A stretch of 40,105 nucleotides of DNA from JBFYKJ01 sp041306005 (GCA_041306005.1 JBFYKJ010000067.1:1-40105); one strand, 5' to 3'. Shown: positions 7,498 to 16,124, counted from the stretch's first letter. Numbers and translations are program-made. The notes: generated by a model from the sequence alone, not told the origin.

Positions 7498-8607
7498 TTA
7501 GTCTTGAGCGCCATATATATGCCGCTTTATAGTGCAGAAGTCAGGATAATACCTCGAATCTGGGCTTTTGAATACGCGTGTGTCAAAGGGCTTCGAATTT
7601 TTGTGAAAAATCCTGAGATAAAGCTGTGCTATACTATCATAAACCCCAAGCGCACGTAAGGCGGGCTTGAAGCGGAACATGATGCGAGAGCCGCCACGAT
7701 CGAAGACCCTGTTAAACAATATATCAGCCTGCTTTAGTATGAACGCTTCGGACTCCTTGAGGGATAGACCAGAAACCTTTGAGAGATGCGGCGCCAGCGC
7801 AGCTGAGAACCTGGACAGCTCTGCGTCAAATCTGCCCCCCTTCTTCATAAGCTTGAATTCTCGGTTAGCTACACCTAAGGTCTCGGGTATGTGCTCTCTT
7901 GCCCCGTATAGCACGTCCAGTACTTTGGATTTGCCGTATATGCTCTTCATAATAAAGATGAACAATTCTGAGAACGCCAACCCACCGCCATACCGCGAAG
8001 TCTCCGAATACAACATTTTCATGAAAATAGTCCTCTGGACGCCGTAGAACGTTAAGAACATAGGGCTTATGAAGCCCATCTTAACCCGAGAGAGCGGGTC
8101 TGGGTCAACATCCGAGCGGAAATAATACCGGTGGTTCCACTTGAAACCATCGACGCAGAACCTTATGAAGCGGCCGTGCGCAACCGAGAAGTCCGGGTTT
8201 TTCTCGAGGAACGCTATCGAAGCGCTGATGCCGGCTGGGGTTACAAAATCGTCATCCGCGCAGAATACCGAATAAGGGGTCTCGACCCTGCCTGCTGCAT
8301 CCGCGAATTTAGCCACTGGTGACGTGTTTGAGGGATAATCACTGATATAATTTATGCGCAAATCCGTGGACATTGCAACGCTCGCCTTGTTGATTGCCTT
8401 GTTTGCGTCAGAACTGGAGTCTGCGACTATTATTCTCATCCCTTTGGCGACGTCGGAGTAGTAGCCTAAGATACGCGTTAGCCGATCCGGCCGGTTATAG
8501 GTAGGGATTATAATGGTGCACGCTCTTAACACCTCCGAGGATGACTTGCTCGCAGTGCTGTCCGCAGCCGTGTTTATGGGTTTATTCTCCATTCTTACCC
8601 GAAACAA
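7498..8607 (-). CDS. Family 2 glycosyltransferase
   Basis: A 369-residue GT-A type glycosyltransferase. The nucleotide-binding start CTIIIPTYNRPDRL is near residues 30-43, and the metal-binding acidic motif CADDDF is at 116-121. The remainder has the alpha-helical C-terminus seen in many family 2 enzymes. It should transfer a sugar from a nucleotide donor to the growing surface glycan on the cytoplasmic side; donor and acceptor are unknown. The start could be 8607 or the ATG at 8592; with 8592 it overlaps the upstream gene by 11 bases. The DNA is less GC-rich than the flanking rfbF and rfbG genes. Confidence 0.85.
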   Translation of the reverse strand: MFRVRMENKPINTAADSTASKSSSEVLRACTIIIPTYNRPDRLTRILGYYSDVAKGMRIIVADSSSDANKAINKASVAMSTDLRINYISDYPSNTSPVAKFADAAGRVETPYSVFCADDDFVTPAGISASIAFLEKNPDFSVAHGRFIRFCVDGFKWNHRYYFRSDVDPDPLSRVKMGFISPMFLTFYGVQRTIFMKMLYSETSRYGGGLAFSELFIFIMKSIYGKSKVLDVLYGAREHIPETLGVANREFKLMKKGGRFDAELSRFSAALAPHLSKVSGLSLKESEAFILKQADILFNRVFDRGGSRIMFRFKPALRALGVYDSIAQLYLRIFHKNSKPFDTRVFKSPDSRYYPDFCTIKRHIYGAQD

Positions 8608-9754
8608 GCTTTATTATCTCCTTAACGCACCGCTCTGTCGCCTTCCCGTCTGCAGTATCCCCATAAAACCTTTCCATAAGCGGTTTTCTCTCGCCCTCAA
8701 ATAACTCCGGCGACGAAAGCGCCGCCTCAACTGCCTTAATCAGGCCGTTGTCGTCCTTGACGTGATACCCGCCGACGCGCTCGTTCGCGTTCGGGTACGT
8801 CCCCGCATGTGGCGCCTCCCTGTCGACGTATATTATCGGCCTCTTAAGGAGCATGTAATCAAATGCTATGCTCGACCAGTCGGTCACCAGCACGTCCGCC
8901 AGCAGGAGCGCGTCCTCGGCACAGGGGTGATTAGACGCCGGCCTTAGAAAAACCCTCTTCAGCCCGCTGATCCGCGTTTCGATGCCGCGCATCACGCTCT
9001 CCCCATAATTAAAATGCGGCCGTATTATAAAATTGCAGTCCAGCCTCTCGCACATCTTTTCGATCCCCCTAAAGTCCGATATCCCGATATCATCATATCC
9101 CCAGGTCGGCGCATAGAGGATGTTCCTCCGGCCCGGCGGGACGCCTTGCCTCTCCGACAGCTGCGCCTTGCCCGTCCTGTCGTTCACAAGAAGGTCCAGC
9201 CTTGCATATCCAGTCACCTTTACCTTCTTGCCGTCTATCCCTATCCTAATATACTCATTCTTGTAATGCTCCGAGTTGGTGCAGATGACATCACAGCTCC
9301 TAAGGTACCCCATCCGGCTTTCCAGGTTGTCCCCGCCGACCCCGTGCCATAAGTCGATTATCCTCTCGTCCTTGCCGAACAGTGCCTTCGCTTTCTTAAA
9401 TCCCGGGAAGCAAAGCCCCTGTGTCGAGACCCACACGTCCACACCGACTAACTCAAAGGCCTTCATGAAATCGTTCATGTAATAGCAGGGGACGCCCTTG
9501 TCGAGAAGCTTCTTGCAGAGTGTCTTGCTTGGCGCCACCCAGAAGCATTCCAAGTCCGGGTTTGAGCGGAGCTTCTCGAACACGGGCTTTGCGTTGCCGC
9601 CGTAGACCTGCGAATAGAACGCCACGCGGGGTTTTCTGCCCTTCCGCCGGCCAATCGGCAAGCAAGCAAACGGCAGGCAGGCTCCCATCAAGGACAAGCA
9701 AGTTATACGCCCTAGATTATACTTTAAAGCCCCAACAGTCATTTTAAGCAGCAC
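8582..9754 (-). CDS. CDP-glycerol glycerophosphotransferase family protein (TagF/TagB-like)
   Basis: A 390-residue protein with the family's GT-B motifs in order: DLWHGVGGD (His137), YAPTWGYDD (214-222), IIRPHFNY (His247) and TDWSSIAFDY (291-300). In bacteria this family transfers glycerol- or ribitol-phosphate from CDP-polyols to build teichoic acids or capsule linkages. Residues 10-37 are hydrophobic and could attach the protein to the membrane. The start is GTG at 9754 or ATG at 9742. No CDP-glycerol synthase is visible in the window, so the donor may be another CDP-polyol or be made elsewhere. It overlaps the family 2 glycosyltransferase gene. Confidence 0.88.
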   Translation of the reverse strand: MLLKMTVGALKYNLGRITCLSLMGACLPFACLPIGRRKGRKPRVAFYSQVYGGNAKPVFEKLRSNPDLECFWVAPSKTLCKKLLDKGVPCYYMNDFMKAFELVGVDVWVSTQGLCFPGFKKAKALFGKDERIIDLWHGVGGDNLESRMGYLRSCDVICTNSEHYKNEYIRIGIDGKKVKVTGYARLDLLVNDRTGKAQLSERQGVPPGRRNILYAPTWGYDDIGISDFRGIEKMCERLDCNFIIRPHFNYGESVMRGIETRISGLKRVFLRPASNHPCAEDALLLADVLVTDWSSIAFDYMLLKRPIIYVDREAPHAGTYPNANERVGGYHVKDDNGLIKAVEAALSSPELFEGERKPLMERFYGDTADGKATERCVKEIIKLVSGKNGE

Positions 9755-9802
9755 TCATATAGTGTCAAACACCGCCATTCGGATTAAACACTTTGATACC
9801 GA

Positions 9803-11488
9803 TCAATATCTATGCGCACGCCCCTTACAAATGCCGTCAATTATGAGCTGGCAGACCCTTTTGGCAGCGTTCCCGTCGGTCTTGAAAACCCGTTCGCGCA
9901 CGAACGCCTCCCTGGCCTTTTCCAATCCGCATAATGCCCCTTCGTCGAACAGGGCCTTTTCCATGATCCCGGCCAGTTCGCCCTTCTTGCTCACCCCCAG
10001 CACGGCCCCGCCGGCCACCAGGCCCAGTTCGTCTTGCCCCCCAAAATCCACGCTGATAACGGGCTTCCCCACTATCAGCGCCTCGAGGGCCGTCGTGGAC
10101 CACTTCTGTATAAGGAGATCGCAAGCGCCCAGCAGCTCGCAGGTATCGCAATCCCTGACCGTCCTCGGCTTGAAACCAACCATTTTCGCAACCTTTTCAT
10201 ATACCTCGAATTCTTTTTCCCTGGGGTGCTGCTTTACGAGAAGCTCAACACGGCCAGAAAGCTTCTTGCATGCTTGGTACACCTCGGTGAGCGTTAGTTC
10301 AAAATCCTTCGCGCCCTGGCCATGCAGCATGCCCCGGGACGCCATAACGACGAACTTCTTCTCCGGGTCCAGGCCAAAGCCCCTCATTATCTTATCTCGG
10401 TCATACCGCCCGTTCGCTAGCGCGTCATACCTGGGCTGCCCGGTGACTGATATTGCGCAAGCGGGGTAGTTATTCCTCACCAACAACTCCTTCTCGTGCG
10501 GGCCGTTGACTATGAGACGGTCCGGGACCGGGCAGAACGGCGCCTCTGCGCTCAAATCGTCGGATATGTCCCCCGGCCCATACATGAAGTTCAGGGTGTT
10601 CTCGGATATCGCGCCGTGCGCAAGCCCGAACGCCGGTATCCCCGCGCGTCTTGCCGCCGCGGAAACCGCCCTGCGGGTGTCTGCCGCCTCCTCCAGGAAA
10701 AATATCGCGTCCGGCTTTTCCGCGGATATCATGTTCTCGACGGTATCGATAAGCCTTATCTCGTGCTCAATCCTCCACTTGAACAGGGCGTCAAGAGACC
10801 TTATCAGGTACTTGCTTATGTCTGCGCCCCTGAATACCAGACTTAGGTCCCCCTCCCTTTTCACGCTTTCCCAAAGCCTTTGGAGCCTGGCGCTCTCCAT
10901 GCGCGCTTCCACAGGCAACAGCCTTTCGTACGACTCTAGAGGCGTCCACCCCGGCGTGCCCATTATGCTTTTTAGCTTGTTGAGCGCGTGGGTGCGTTCG
11001 ACCAGAACGACCCCGACACCCCTCTTTTTAAGTTCCTCTATCACCGGCTCGAGGTATATGCACTTTTCCCCCATCTTACCTGTTTTCGGGTCTCTTGCGG
11101 GCCTGAAGTGGCCGATGTTGCCCAGGACCAGCACACGCATGCCCCCCATTCTCGCAGGCCCGCCCCGTCGCCCCGCCATCACCGCGGCCTTCCTTACGGC
11201 GAACCTGGACGAGTGAAGCGCCGAATTGAGCCTGGCCTTTCGGGCCCGCGCTGCCCATTCATCATCCAGCCTGCCCACGCCGCCGCCCTCCAAAGCCGCC
11301 TCTAGCGTCCCAAGGCTGTACGGTATATACTTCTCTTTTGGTATGAGCCAGAAGTTTATGAACCACCAGAGTGAGATGCCCCTATGCGTAAAAGTCTCCC
11401 TTATGCTCCCCCCTTTATACACGGGCCTGGCTGACCAGTCCGAAACGGCACCCCAGATGCCCCTTATACTGCGCGCCTCATCAGCCAT
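9803..11488 (-). CDS. GT-B fold glycosyltransferase-like surface carbohydrate protein
   Basis: A 561-residue protein that I place in the GT-B glycosyltransferase/UDP-sugar 2-epimerase fold. An N-terminal segment of about 115 residues contains GISLWWFINFWLIP, resembling the start of other surface-carbohydrate synthases. The first Rossmann-like half begins MRVLVLGNIGHFRP near residue 117. The second half has the LLVKQHPRE strand and the IQKWSTTALEALIVGKPVI acceptor/donor loop near 475-495, much like capsule and teichoic acid enzymes. It is divergent from neuB, so a sialyltransferase-like role is conceivable, but that is a guess from position. The next gene on the strand begins about 50 bases downstream. 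Confidence 0.65.
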   Translation of the reverse strand: MADEARSIRGIWGAVSDWSARPVYKGGSIRETFTHRGISLWWFINFWLIPKEKYIPYSLGTLEAALEGGGVGRLDDEWAARARKARLNSALHSSRFAVRKAAVMAGRRGGPARMGGMRVLVLGNIGHFRPARDPKTGKMGEKCIYLEPVIEELKKRGVGVVLVERTHALNKLKSIMGTPGWTPLESYERLLPVEARMESARLQRLWESVKREGDLSLVFRGADISKYLIRSLDALFKWRIEHEIRLIDTVENMISAEKPDAIFFLEEAADTRRAVSAAARRAGIPAFGLAHGAISENTLNFMYGPGDISDDLSAEAPFCPVPDRLIVNGPHEKELLVRNNYPACAISVTGQPRYDALANGRYDRDKIMRGFGLDPEKKFVVMASRGMLHGQGAKDFELTLTEVYQACKKLSGRVELLVKQHPREKEFEVYEKVAKMVGFKPRTVRDCDTCELLGACDLLIQKWSTTALEALIVGKPVISVDFGGQDELGLVAGGAVLGVSKKGELAGIMEKALFDEGALCGLEKAREAFVRERVFKTDGNAAKRVCQLIIDGICKGRAHRY

Positions 11489-11983
11489 ATTTGAACCTCG
11501 CGAAAAGACCTAACCACCCGCCGGCGATTTGCCCCCCACAGGCATATCCCTCGGCATGCACGCCCGGCGCGGGTTGCATATACGCCCACCGCTATCTTTG
11601 ACCCCCAATAAATAAAACCGCGCCACCGGCCGGCATAATCGCAGGGCAGCGGTCTTGGGAAGCCTCCGATAACGCGCCTTGCCGGGAAGGGCCCGCCGCA
11701 TAGCTTGGCCATACCCCGGGCCGGCTTTTTGGGCAACGTGCGCCGTCGAAAGCAAAAGGGTATTTATCCATAGATGCGCCAAATAAGCGGGTGTTCAGCT
11801 TGGGTCCGCAGGGCACGCCTATAACGGATTTCTAAGGCTTGTGGCCGTATGCCCCATACCGCCTCACCGGGTGTTATGGGCGGGCCGGGCGCGTGCTTTC
11901 TCCGGCGGGATGGCATACCGATAGCTTCCTGCGGGATAGGTCTTTGCAAGGCTGCTATGCCCCGGGCAGGAAACGCATCTCCC
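11489..11983. other. 495-base intergenic region between divergent glycosyltransferase and neuB genes
   Basis: No convincing gene is seen. The frame upstream of neuB is open for 45 codons but shows no similarity to NeuB. TATA-like elements lie at 11607-11617 (minus, TTTTATTTATT) and 11761-11768 (plus, TATTTATC). They would give leaders of roughly 95 and 190 bases, long for a genome with many leaderless genes. A 6-base inverted repeat (CCCATA 11853-11858 / TATGGG 11875-11880) lies in the presumed neuB leader. No tRNA-like cloverleaf was recognised. Confidence 0.5.
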
Positions 11984-12781
11984 ATGAGAACAAAGATAAT
12001 AGCCGAGGTCGGCTCGAACCATAACGGGGATATGGGGCTGGCCAAGAGGATGGTCGGGGCCGCGGCAGAGGCCGGAGCGGATTACGTGAAGTTCCAGTCA
12101 TGGCAGACCAAGAACATGCGCAAGGGCGACAAGGATTACGAGTATTTCAGGCAGCGCGAGCTCTCCGATGAGGACCACCACGCCCTTATAGCGGAGTGCA
12201 AAAAGAGCGGGATAGGCTTTCTGACCACATGCTCCGATATAGGCAGGATAGGCTTCATTAAGGGCCTTGGGCTGGACGCGATAAAGGTCGCAAGCCCGGA
12301 TGCCGGCAGCCACAAGATGATAGGCCTGCTTAAGGGCAGTTTCAAGAGCATCATAATCTCCACGGGCATGGCCTACGAAGAGGAGATAAAGAAAACCGCA
12401 GAGATCCTGCGAGGCACCGATTTCACTTTCCTGCATTGCGTGTCCGCGTATCCGGCCCCGCCGGAAAAAGTCAACATGTCCAGGATGGACTGGCTCAGGA
12501 TGTTCACCCCCAGCGTCGGGTTCAGCGACCACACAATAGGCACCGAAGCCGCAAAACTTGCGATAGCCAAGGGCGCGAGCATAGTTGAGAAGCATTTTAC
12601 CGTGGACAAGACCCTCCCGGGCAAGATACAGGCGCTATGTGCCGGCCCGGCGGAGATCGGGGAGCTTGCGGCATATTCAAGGCTGGTTGAGAAGATGATG
12701 GGTGGCGGCTCAACCGCGATGCTCGATGAGGAACGCGCCGCGAGGGACGTTTGGGTAAACAGGTGGGGCTGCAACAGGTAG
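11984..12781 (+). CDS. neuB: Sialic acid (N-acetylneuraminate) synthase, barrel domain only
   Basis: A 265-residue NeuB-type enzyme, which condenses ManNAc or a related sugar with phosphoenolpyruvate. It starts TKIIAEVGSNHNGD, followed by GADYVKFQSW, IKVASPDAG and ISTGMA. The metal ligands are in GFSDHTIG and EKHFTVDK. The ATG at 11984 places the protein exactly at the family's N-terminus; a longer open frame upstream has no similarity. Typical NeuB proteins are about 340 residues and end in an antifreeze-like SAF domain that completes the active site of the partner subunit. This one stops after the barrel, and no SAF-like sequence follows in any frame before neuC. It is the first gene of neuB-neuC-neuA. 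Confidence 0.88.
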   Translation: MRTKIIAEVGSNHNGDMGLAKRMVGAAAEAGADYVKFQSWQTKNMRKGDKDYEYFRQRELSDEDHHALIAECKKSGIGFLTTCSDIGRIGFIKGLGLDAIKVASPDAGSHKMIGLLKGSFKSIIISTGMAYEEEIKKTAEILRGTDFTFLHCVSAYPAPPEKVNMSRMDWLRMFTPSVGFSDHTIGTEAAKLAIAKGASIVEKHFTVDKTLPGKIQALCAGPAEIGELAAYSRLVEKMMGGGSTAMLDEERAARDVWVNRWGCNR

Positions 12782-12815
12782 CGCCCTCGCCGCGTATGCC
12801 GATAACTATGACATC

Positions 12816-13976
12816 ATGGCACGAAAGATCTGCGTTATAATCTCAAGCAGGGCGCATTATGGGCGGCTCAAGCCTCTGCTGAAAGCGATAGGCAGCCACC
12901 CTGGCCTGGAGCTGCAGCTGGTGGTGGGCGCGTCGGCTCTCTTAGAGCGCGTAGGGAACCCCCTAAAGATAATCGAAAACGACGGCTTTAGGGTCATGGC
13001 GAAGGTCTACACCGTCGTGGAGGGCGAGAACCCGTCGACGATGGCAAAATCCACGGGTTTGGGGCTTTTGGAGCTCCCTACGATATTCGAGAACCTAAAG
13101 CCGGACATCGTCCTCACGCACGCCGACCGCTTCGAGACGCTGGCCAACGCCATAGCGGCGACGTACATGAACATACCGCTGGCCCACACCCAGGGCGGCG
13201 AGGTCACAGGCTCGATAGACGAGAGCGTCAGGCACGCGATAACTAAGCTTGCCCATCTGCACTTCCCCGCCACCAAGCTGAGCGGCGAGAGGATAACCAG
13301 GATGGGCGAGGACCCAAAGAGCGTCTTTGTCGTCGGCGACCCCGCGATGGACCTGATAGCGGACATGCTTGCCGCGGACGGCATGAAGGCTGACGACGGC
13401 ATATTGGACAAATACGGCGGCGTGGGCGGCAGGATAGACCTGTCAAAACCTTACCTTATAATGCTGCAGCATCCCGTTACCACGGAATACCTCGATTCCT
13501 TGTCCCAAATCAATGAGACCCTGTCGGCCCTCTATGAACTTAGGATACCGGTTATCGCGCTGTGGCCGAACATAGATGCCGGGGCAGACCTGGTCTCAAA
13601 GGGCATAAGGGCGTTCCGCGAGACCCGCAAGCCGGAGTTCATGCACTTCTACAAGAACTTTTCCCCCGAGGACTACCTGCGGCTGCTGTACAATTGCAAA
13701 TGTTTGGTGGGCAACTCTAGCAGCGGCATACGTGAGGCGTCATTCCTCGGCGTGCCTGCAGTCAACATAGGGAGCCGCCAGCAGGGCCGCGAGAGGGGCG
13801 CGAACGTGGTTGATGTCGGTTATGGCCGAGAAGCCATAAAAGACGCTGTCGGGCGCCAGGTTGAGCACGGGCGATACCCCCAGGACCACCTGTACGGCGA
13901 CGGCAAATCGGCGGGCAGGATAGCGGACATACTGAGCAAATGCGAGTTGAAAATACAAAAGAGGCTCGCCTATTGA
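12816..13976 (+). CDS. neuC: UDP-N-acetylglucosamine 2-epimerase, hydrolysing
   Basis: A 386-residue enzyme of the expected length that converts UDP-GlcNAc to ManNAc and UDP. The start KICVIISSRAHYGRLKPLL is characteristic of NeuC rather than the non-hydrolysing WecB. Conserved blocks follow: LTHADRFETLANAIAA, HTQGGEVTGSIDESVRHA, a VVGDPAMD strand and VGNSSSGIREASFLGVPAVNIG near the C-terminus. It provides the substrate for neuB, which ends 34 bases upstream. Together with neuA this gives a complete route to a CMP-activated nonulosonic acid. No additional legionaminic or pseudaminic acid genes are seen, so N-acetylneuraminate is the simplest product. Confidence 0.92.
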   Translation: MARKICVIISSRAHYGRLKPLLKAIGSHPGLELQLVVGASALLERVGNPLKIIENDGFRVMAKVYTVVEGENPSTMAKSTGLGLLELPTIFENLKPDIVLTHADRFETLANAIAATYMNIPLAHTQGGEVTGSIDESVRHAITKLAHLHFPATKLSGERITRMGEDPKSVFVVGDPAMDLIADMLAADGMKADDGILDKYGGVGGRIDLSKPYLIMLQHPVTTEYLDSLSQINETLSALYELRIPVIALWPNIDAGADLVSKGIRAFRETRKPEFMHFYKNFSPEDYLRLLYNCKCLVGNSSSGIREASFLGVPAVNIGSRQQGRERGANVVDVGYGREAIKDAVGRQVEHGRYPQDHLYGDGKSAGRIADILSKCELKIQKRLAY

Positions 13977-13997
13977 GGCTGTCAAGAGGGCTTCGCA

Positions 13998-14753
13998 ATG
14001 AGGTCGGGAGCTAACATGGGACCAGAGATACTTGCGGTGATAACCGCGCGCGGAGGCTCAAAGGGCTTGCCGGGTAAGAACATAAGGCCACTAGGCGGGA
14101 AGCCGTTGATAGCATACACGATAGAAGCGGCTTTGGGGAGCGGGCTGATAACAAAGACCATCGTGTCGACCGACGACCCGAAGATCGCGGCAGTCTCCAA
14201 GGAATTCGGCGCTGACGCCCCGTTCCTCCGCCCGGCGGATTTGGCCAAGGACACCACCCCTTCCCTGCCTGTCGTCCGGCACGCGGTCGAGTTCATGGAG
14301 AACGCCGAGGGGAAAAGATTCGACTTCATAATACTGCTCCAGCCCACGTCGCCGTTCAGGTCCGCAGATGACATAGACGGCGCCCTTGAGAAGCTTATCA
14401 AGACCGGCGCGGACTCGGTGATAAGCATGTGCCGGGTCGAGGATATGCACCCCATGAAACTAAAGAAGATTGAAAACGACCGGATACTGCCGTATATGGC
14501 CGAAGAGCCCGAGGGCATACGCAGGCAGGACCTGCCGCCCGTTTACATGCGCAACGGGGCGATATATGCCGTCAGGAGGGGCGTCTTGATGGAGCGGTCG
14601 ACCCTCTATGGCGGGGACTCAAGGCCGTACATAATGCCCCAAGAGGCCTCCGTGAACATAGACTCCCCCTTGGATTTTGCGGTGGCCGAGGCCCTGCTCA
14701 ATAGCAAAAAGCCAAAGGGTAGCAAAGAGGGGGCGTGTCTGAAGCCTGTTTGA
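13998..14753 (+). CDS. neuA: CMP-N-acetylneuraminate cytidylyltransferase
   Basis: A 251-residue cytidylyltransferase that activates sialic acid with CTP. The motif ITARGGSKGLPGKNIRPL near residues 15-32 binds CTP, followed by IVSTDDPKIA, LLQPTSPFRSADDID and YMRNGAIYAVRR, all typical of NeuA. Two starts are possible: 13998, or 14016, where the protein begins MGPEILAV and a GGGAG-like ribosome site lies just upstream. It follows neuC by 21 bases. The C-terminal tail overlaps, on the opposite strand, the degraded remains of a sulfatase-like gene. Confidence 0.92.
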   Translation: MRSGANMGPEILAVITARGGSKGLPGKNIRPLGGKPLIAYTIEAALGSGLITKTIVSTDDPKIAAVSKEFGADAPFLRPADLAKDTTPSLPVVRHAVEFMENAEGKRFDFIILLQPTSPFRSADDIDGALEKLIKTGADSVISMCRVEDMHPMKLKKIENDRILPYMAEEPEGIRRQDLPPVYMRNGAIYAVRRGVLMERSTLYGGDSRPYIMPQEASVNIDSPLDFAVAEALLNSKKPKGSKEGACLKPV

Positions 14754-14853
14754 AAGACTCTGCGCACCCTTCCAGCCCATAGTTATCGGCAACGAGCGAT
14801 GCCCATACGCGCCATGCTGCTTTTTTGAGCCCCCCTCCCTCGAAATACTTTCA

Positions 14854-14964
14854 GTAGGCATTCTCAAAGTAATCGTAGTGGCACGCGTCCAGTATTATCA
14901 AGACGTCCCAGCCTGCCTTTAGGAGGTCTATCCTTTCGCCCTCGACAATGTATGGCTCGCTCAT
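14854..14964 (-). pseudogene. Remnant of a sulfatase/alkaline-phosphatase-like gene with an in-frame stop
   Basis: The ATG at 14964 overlaps the stop of the family 4 glycosyltransferase gene by 4 bases (ATGA), as a coupled operon gene would. The frame encodes AGWDVLIILDACHYDYFENAY and then hits TGA at 14851-14853. The WDVLIILDAC-YDYF string is the hallmark N-terminus of sulfatase-like proteins found in archaeal polysaccharide clusters. The frame reads on past the stop (KYFEGGGLKKA) for about ten residues before the resemblance is lost near the end of neuA. Either an old gene was truncated by rearrangement with the neu cluster, or this is a sequencing error plus truncation; the lack of room for the rest favours a real remnant. 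Confidence 0.7.
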
Positions 14965-16088
14965 TTTAGATGTTTATGAAAAAGGCCGATATAGACAGGC
15001 GCGATAGCCGAGATGTCAAAATCGTTCGCCCTTTCCAAGGAGAGCTTTTTGTATATTTTTAGGTGCTCATTGTCCTTAATAAACTTTTCTATAGCACCAG
15101 CCAAGGCATTTGCGTCCCCAACAGGCACCAGCACCCCATACTTCCCGCCCTCTAAGATCTCCCCCGGCCCGCTCGGGCAGTCCGTGCTAACAACGGGCAG
15201 CCCGCAGGCCATAGCCTCGACGAGGACGCATCCAAATCCCTCGAACGCCGAGCTCAAGACGAACAAATCGCACTTTGACATTATGGCGAACGGGTTTTTC
15301 CGCCAGCCGGCAAACCAGACTTTATCGCTAATATTCAATTCCTCGGCCAGCCGTCTTGCCTGCTTCTCTTCCGCCCCGCTGCCGATCACGACAAGCTCCG
15401 CATCTTCGGTCTTGCAGACCTCGGCAAAGGCCTTAAGCAGAGTCGGGTGGTCTTTCGCCGGCGTCATCCTGCCCATCGTGACTATCTTGAAGCTCTCTTT
15501 TCTCAGCGGCAATTCCGCTTTCCCCTTGCTTAGCTCCCCTATCGCGGCGATGTCAAGAGGGTCGTAGACGGTCTTGATCCTTTTGGGATCAACGTGGTGC
15601 TCCCCAACAAGGCTATGGAATACTCCTTCAGACACCGCGACGATATTATCAGCTTTCGGGTATTCCCGCCTGACGAGCCGTGCCATGGCCCAACCCTTCA
15701 CGCCTTTGCCCTTATATTGCTCGCTAGATAGCGTGTGCTCCGAGATAAGCTTTGGCATGCGGTTGCCAAAGCGGCCAGACATTATATTGACAATATTCGA
15801 CCTGGCAAGGGCGCTCAGTACAACATCGGGTTTTATCCTCTTTATAACTGAGGCGAGCTCACACGCCTGCAAGGGTACCAGTGGCAGCTTGACCGGGCCC
15901 TTGGCGAGTCCGGACGTCCTCAGCTTTATCAAACGCACTCTTTCATCCAGCTTATAGGCAATCTCACCCGACTCGAGCATTATTACGCTAACCTTGTGCC
16001 CGCTGGCGACAAAACGGTTGGAAAGCGTCTGCACCACCCTCTCGGCCCCTCCCCCGCCCAGGTTGTTGATGACAAAAACGATGTCCAT
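14961..16088 (-). CDS. Family 4 glycosyltransferase
   Basis: A 375-residue GT-B glycosyltransferase. The N-terminal acceptor motif VINNLGGGGAERVV (residues 6-19) and C-terminal FEGFGCVLVEAMACGLPVV (retaining E-x7-E signature) identify the family. It has the usual length and likely adds a hexose or N-acetylhexosamine to a lipid-linked glycan in the cytoplasm; donor and acceptor are unknown. It marks the end of the polysaccharide island and is divergent from the uL16 gene. A TATA-like element (16114-16122) about 30 bases before the ATG suggests a leaderless transcript. Its stop overlaps the start of the broken sulfatase-like gene. Confidence 0.9.
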   Translation of the reverse strand: MDIVFVINNLGGGGAERVVQTLSNRFVASGHKVSVIMLESGEIAYKLDERVRLIKLRTSGLAKGPVKLPLVPLQACELASVIKRIKPDVVLSALARSNIVNIMSGRFGNRMPKLISEHTLSSEQYKGKGVKGWAMARLVRREYPKADNIVAVSEGVFHSLVGEHHVDPKRIKTVYDPLDIAAIGELSKGKAELPLRKESFKIVTMGRMTPAKDHPTLLKAFAEVCKTEDAELVVIGSGAEEKQARRLAEELNISDKVWFAGWRKNPFAIMSKCDLFVLSSAFEGFGCVLVEAMACGLPVVSTDCPSGPGEILEGGKYGVLVPVGDANALAGAIEKFIKDNEHLKIYKKLSLERANDFDISAIAPVYIGLFHKHLK

Positions 16089-16113
16089 AGCTTCGGGTAT
16101 ATTGCCTTTTCGC

Positions 16114-16122
16114 GAATAAAAC
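16114..16122 (-). promoter_or_regulatory. TATA-like box for the family 4 glycosyltransferase
   Basis: Minus-strand GTTTTATTC centred 30 bases before the ATG at 16088, almost back to back with the uL16 TATA box, forming a compact divergent promoter. Confidence 0.45.
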
Positions 16123-16124
16123 CA

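Noticed and set aside
11849..11983. N-terminal extension of neuB by 45 codons
   Set aside because: The extra residues have no family similarity and run through a probable leader; the family N-terminus starts exactly at 11984.
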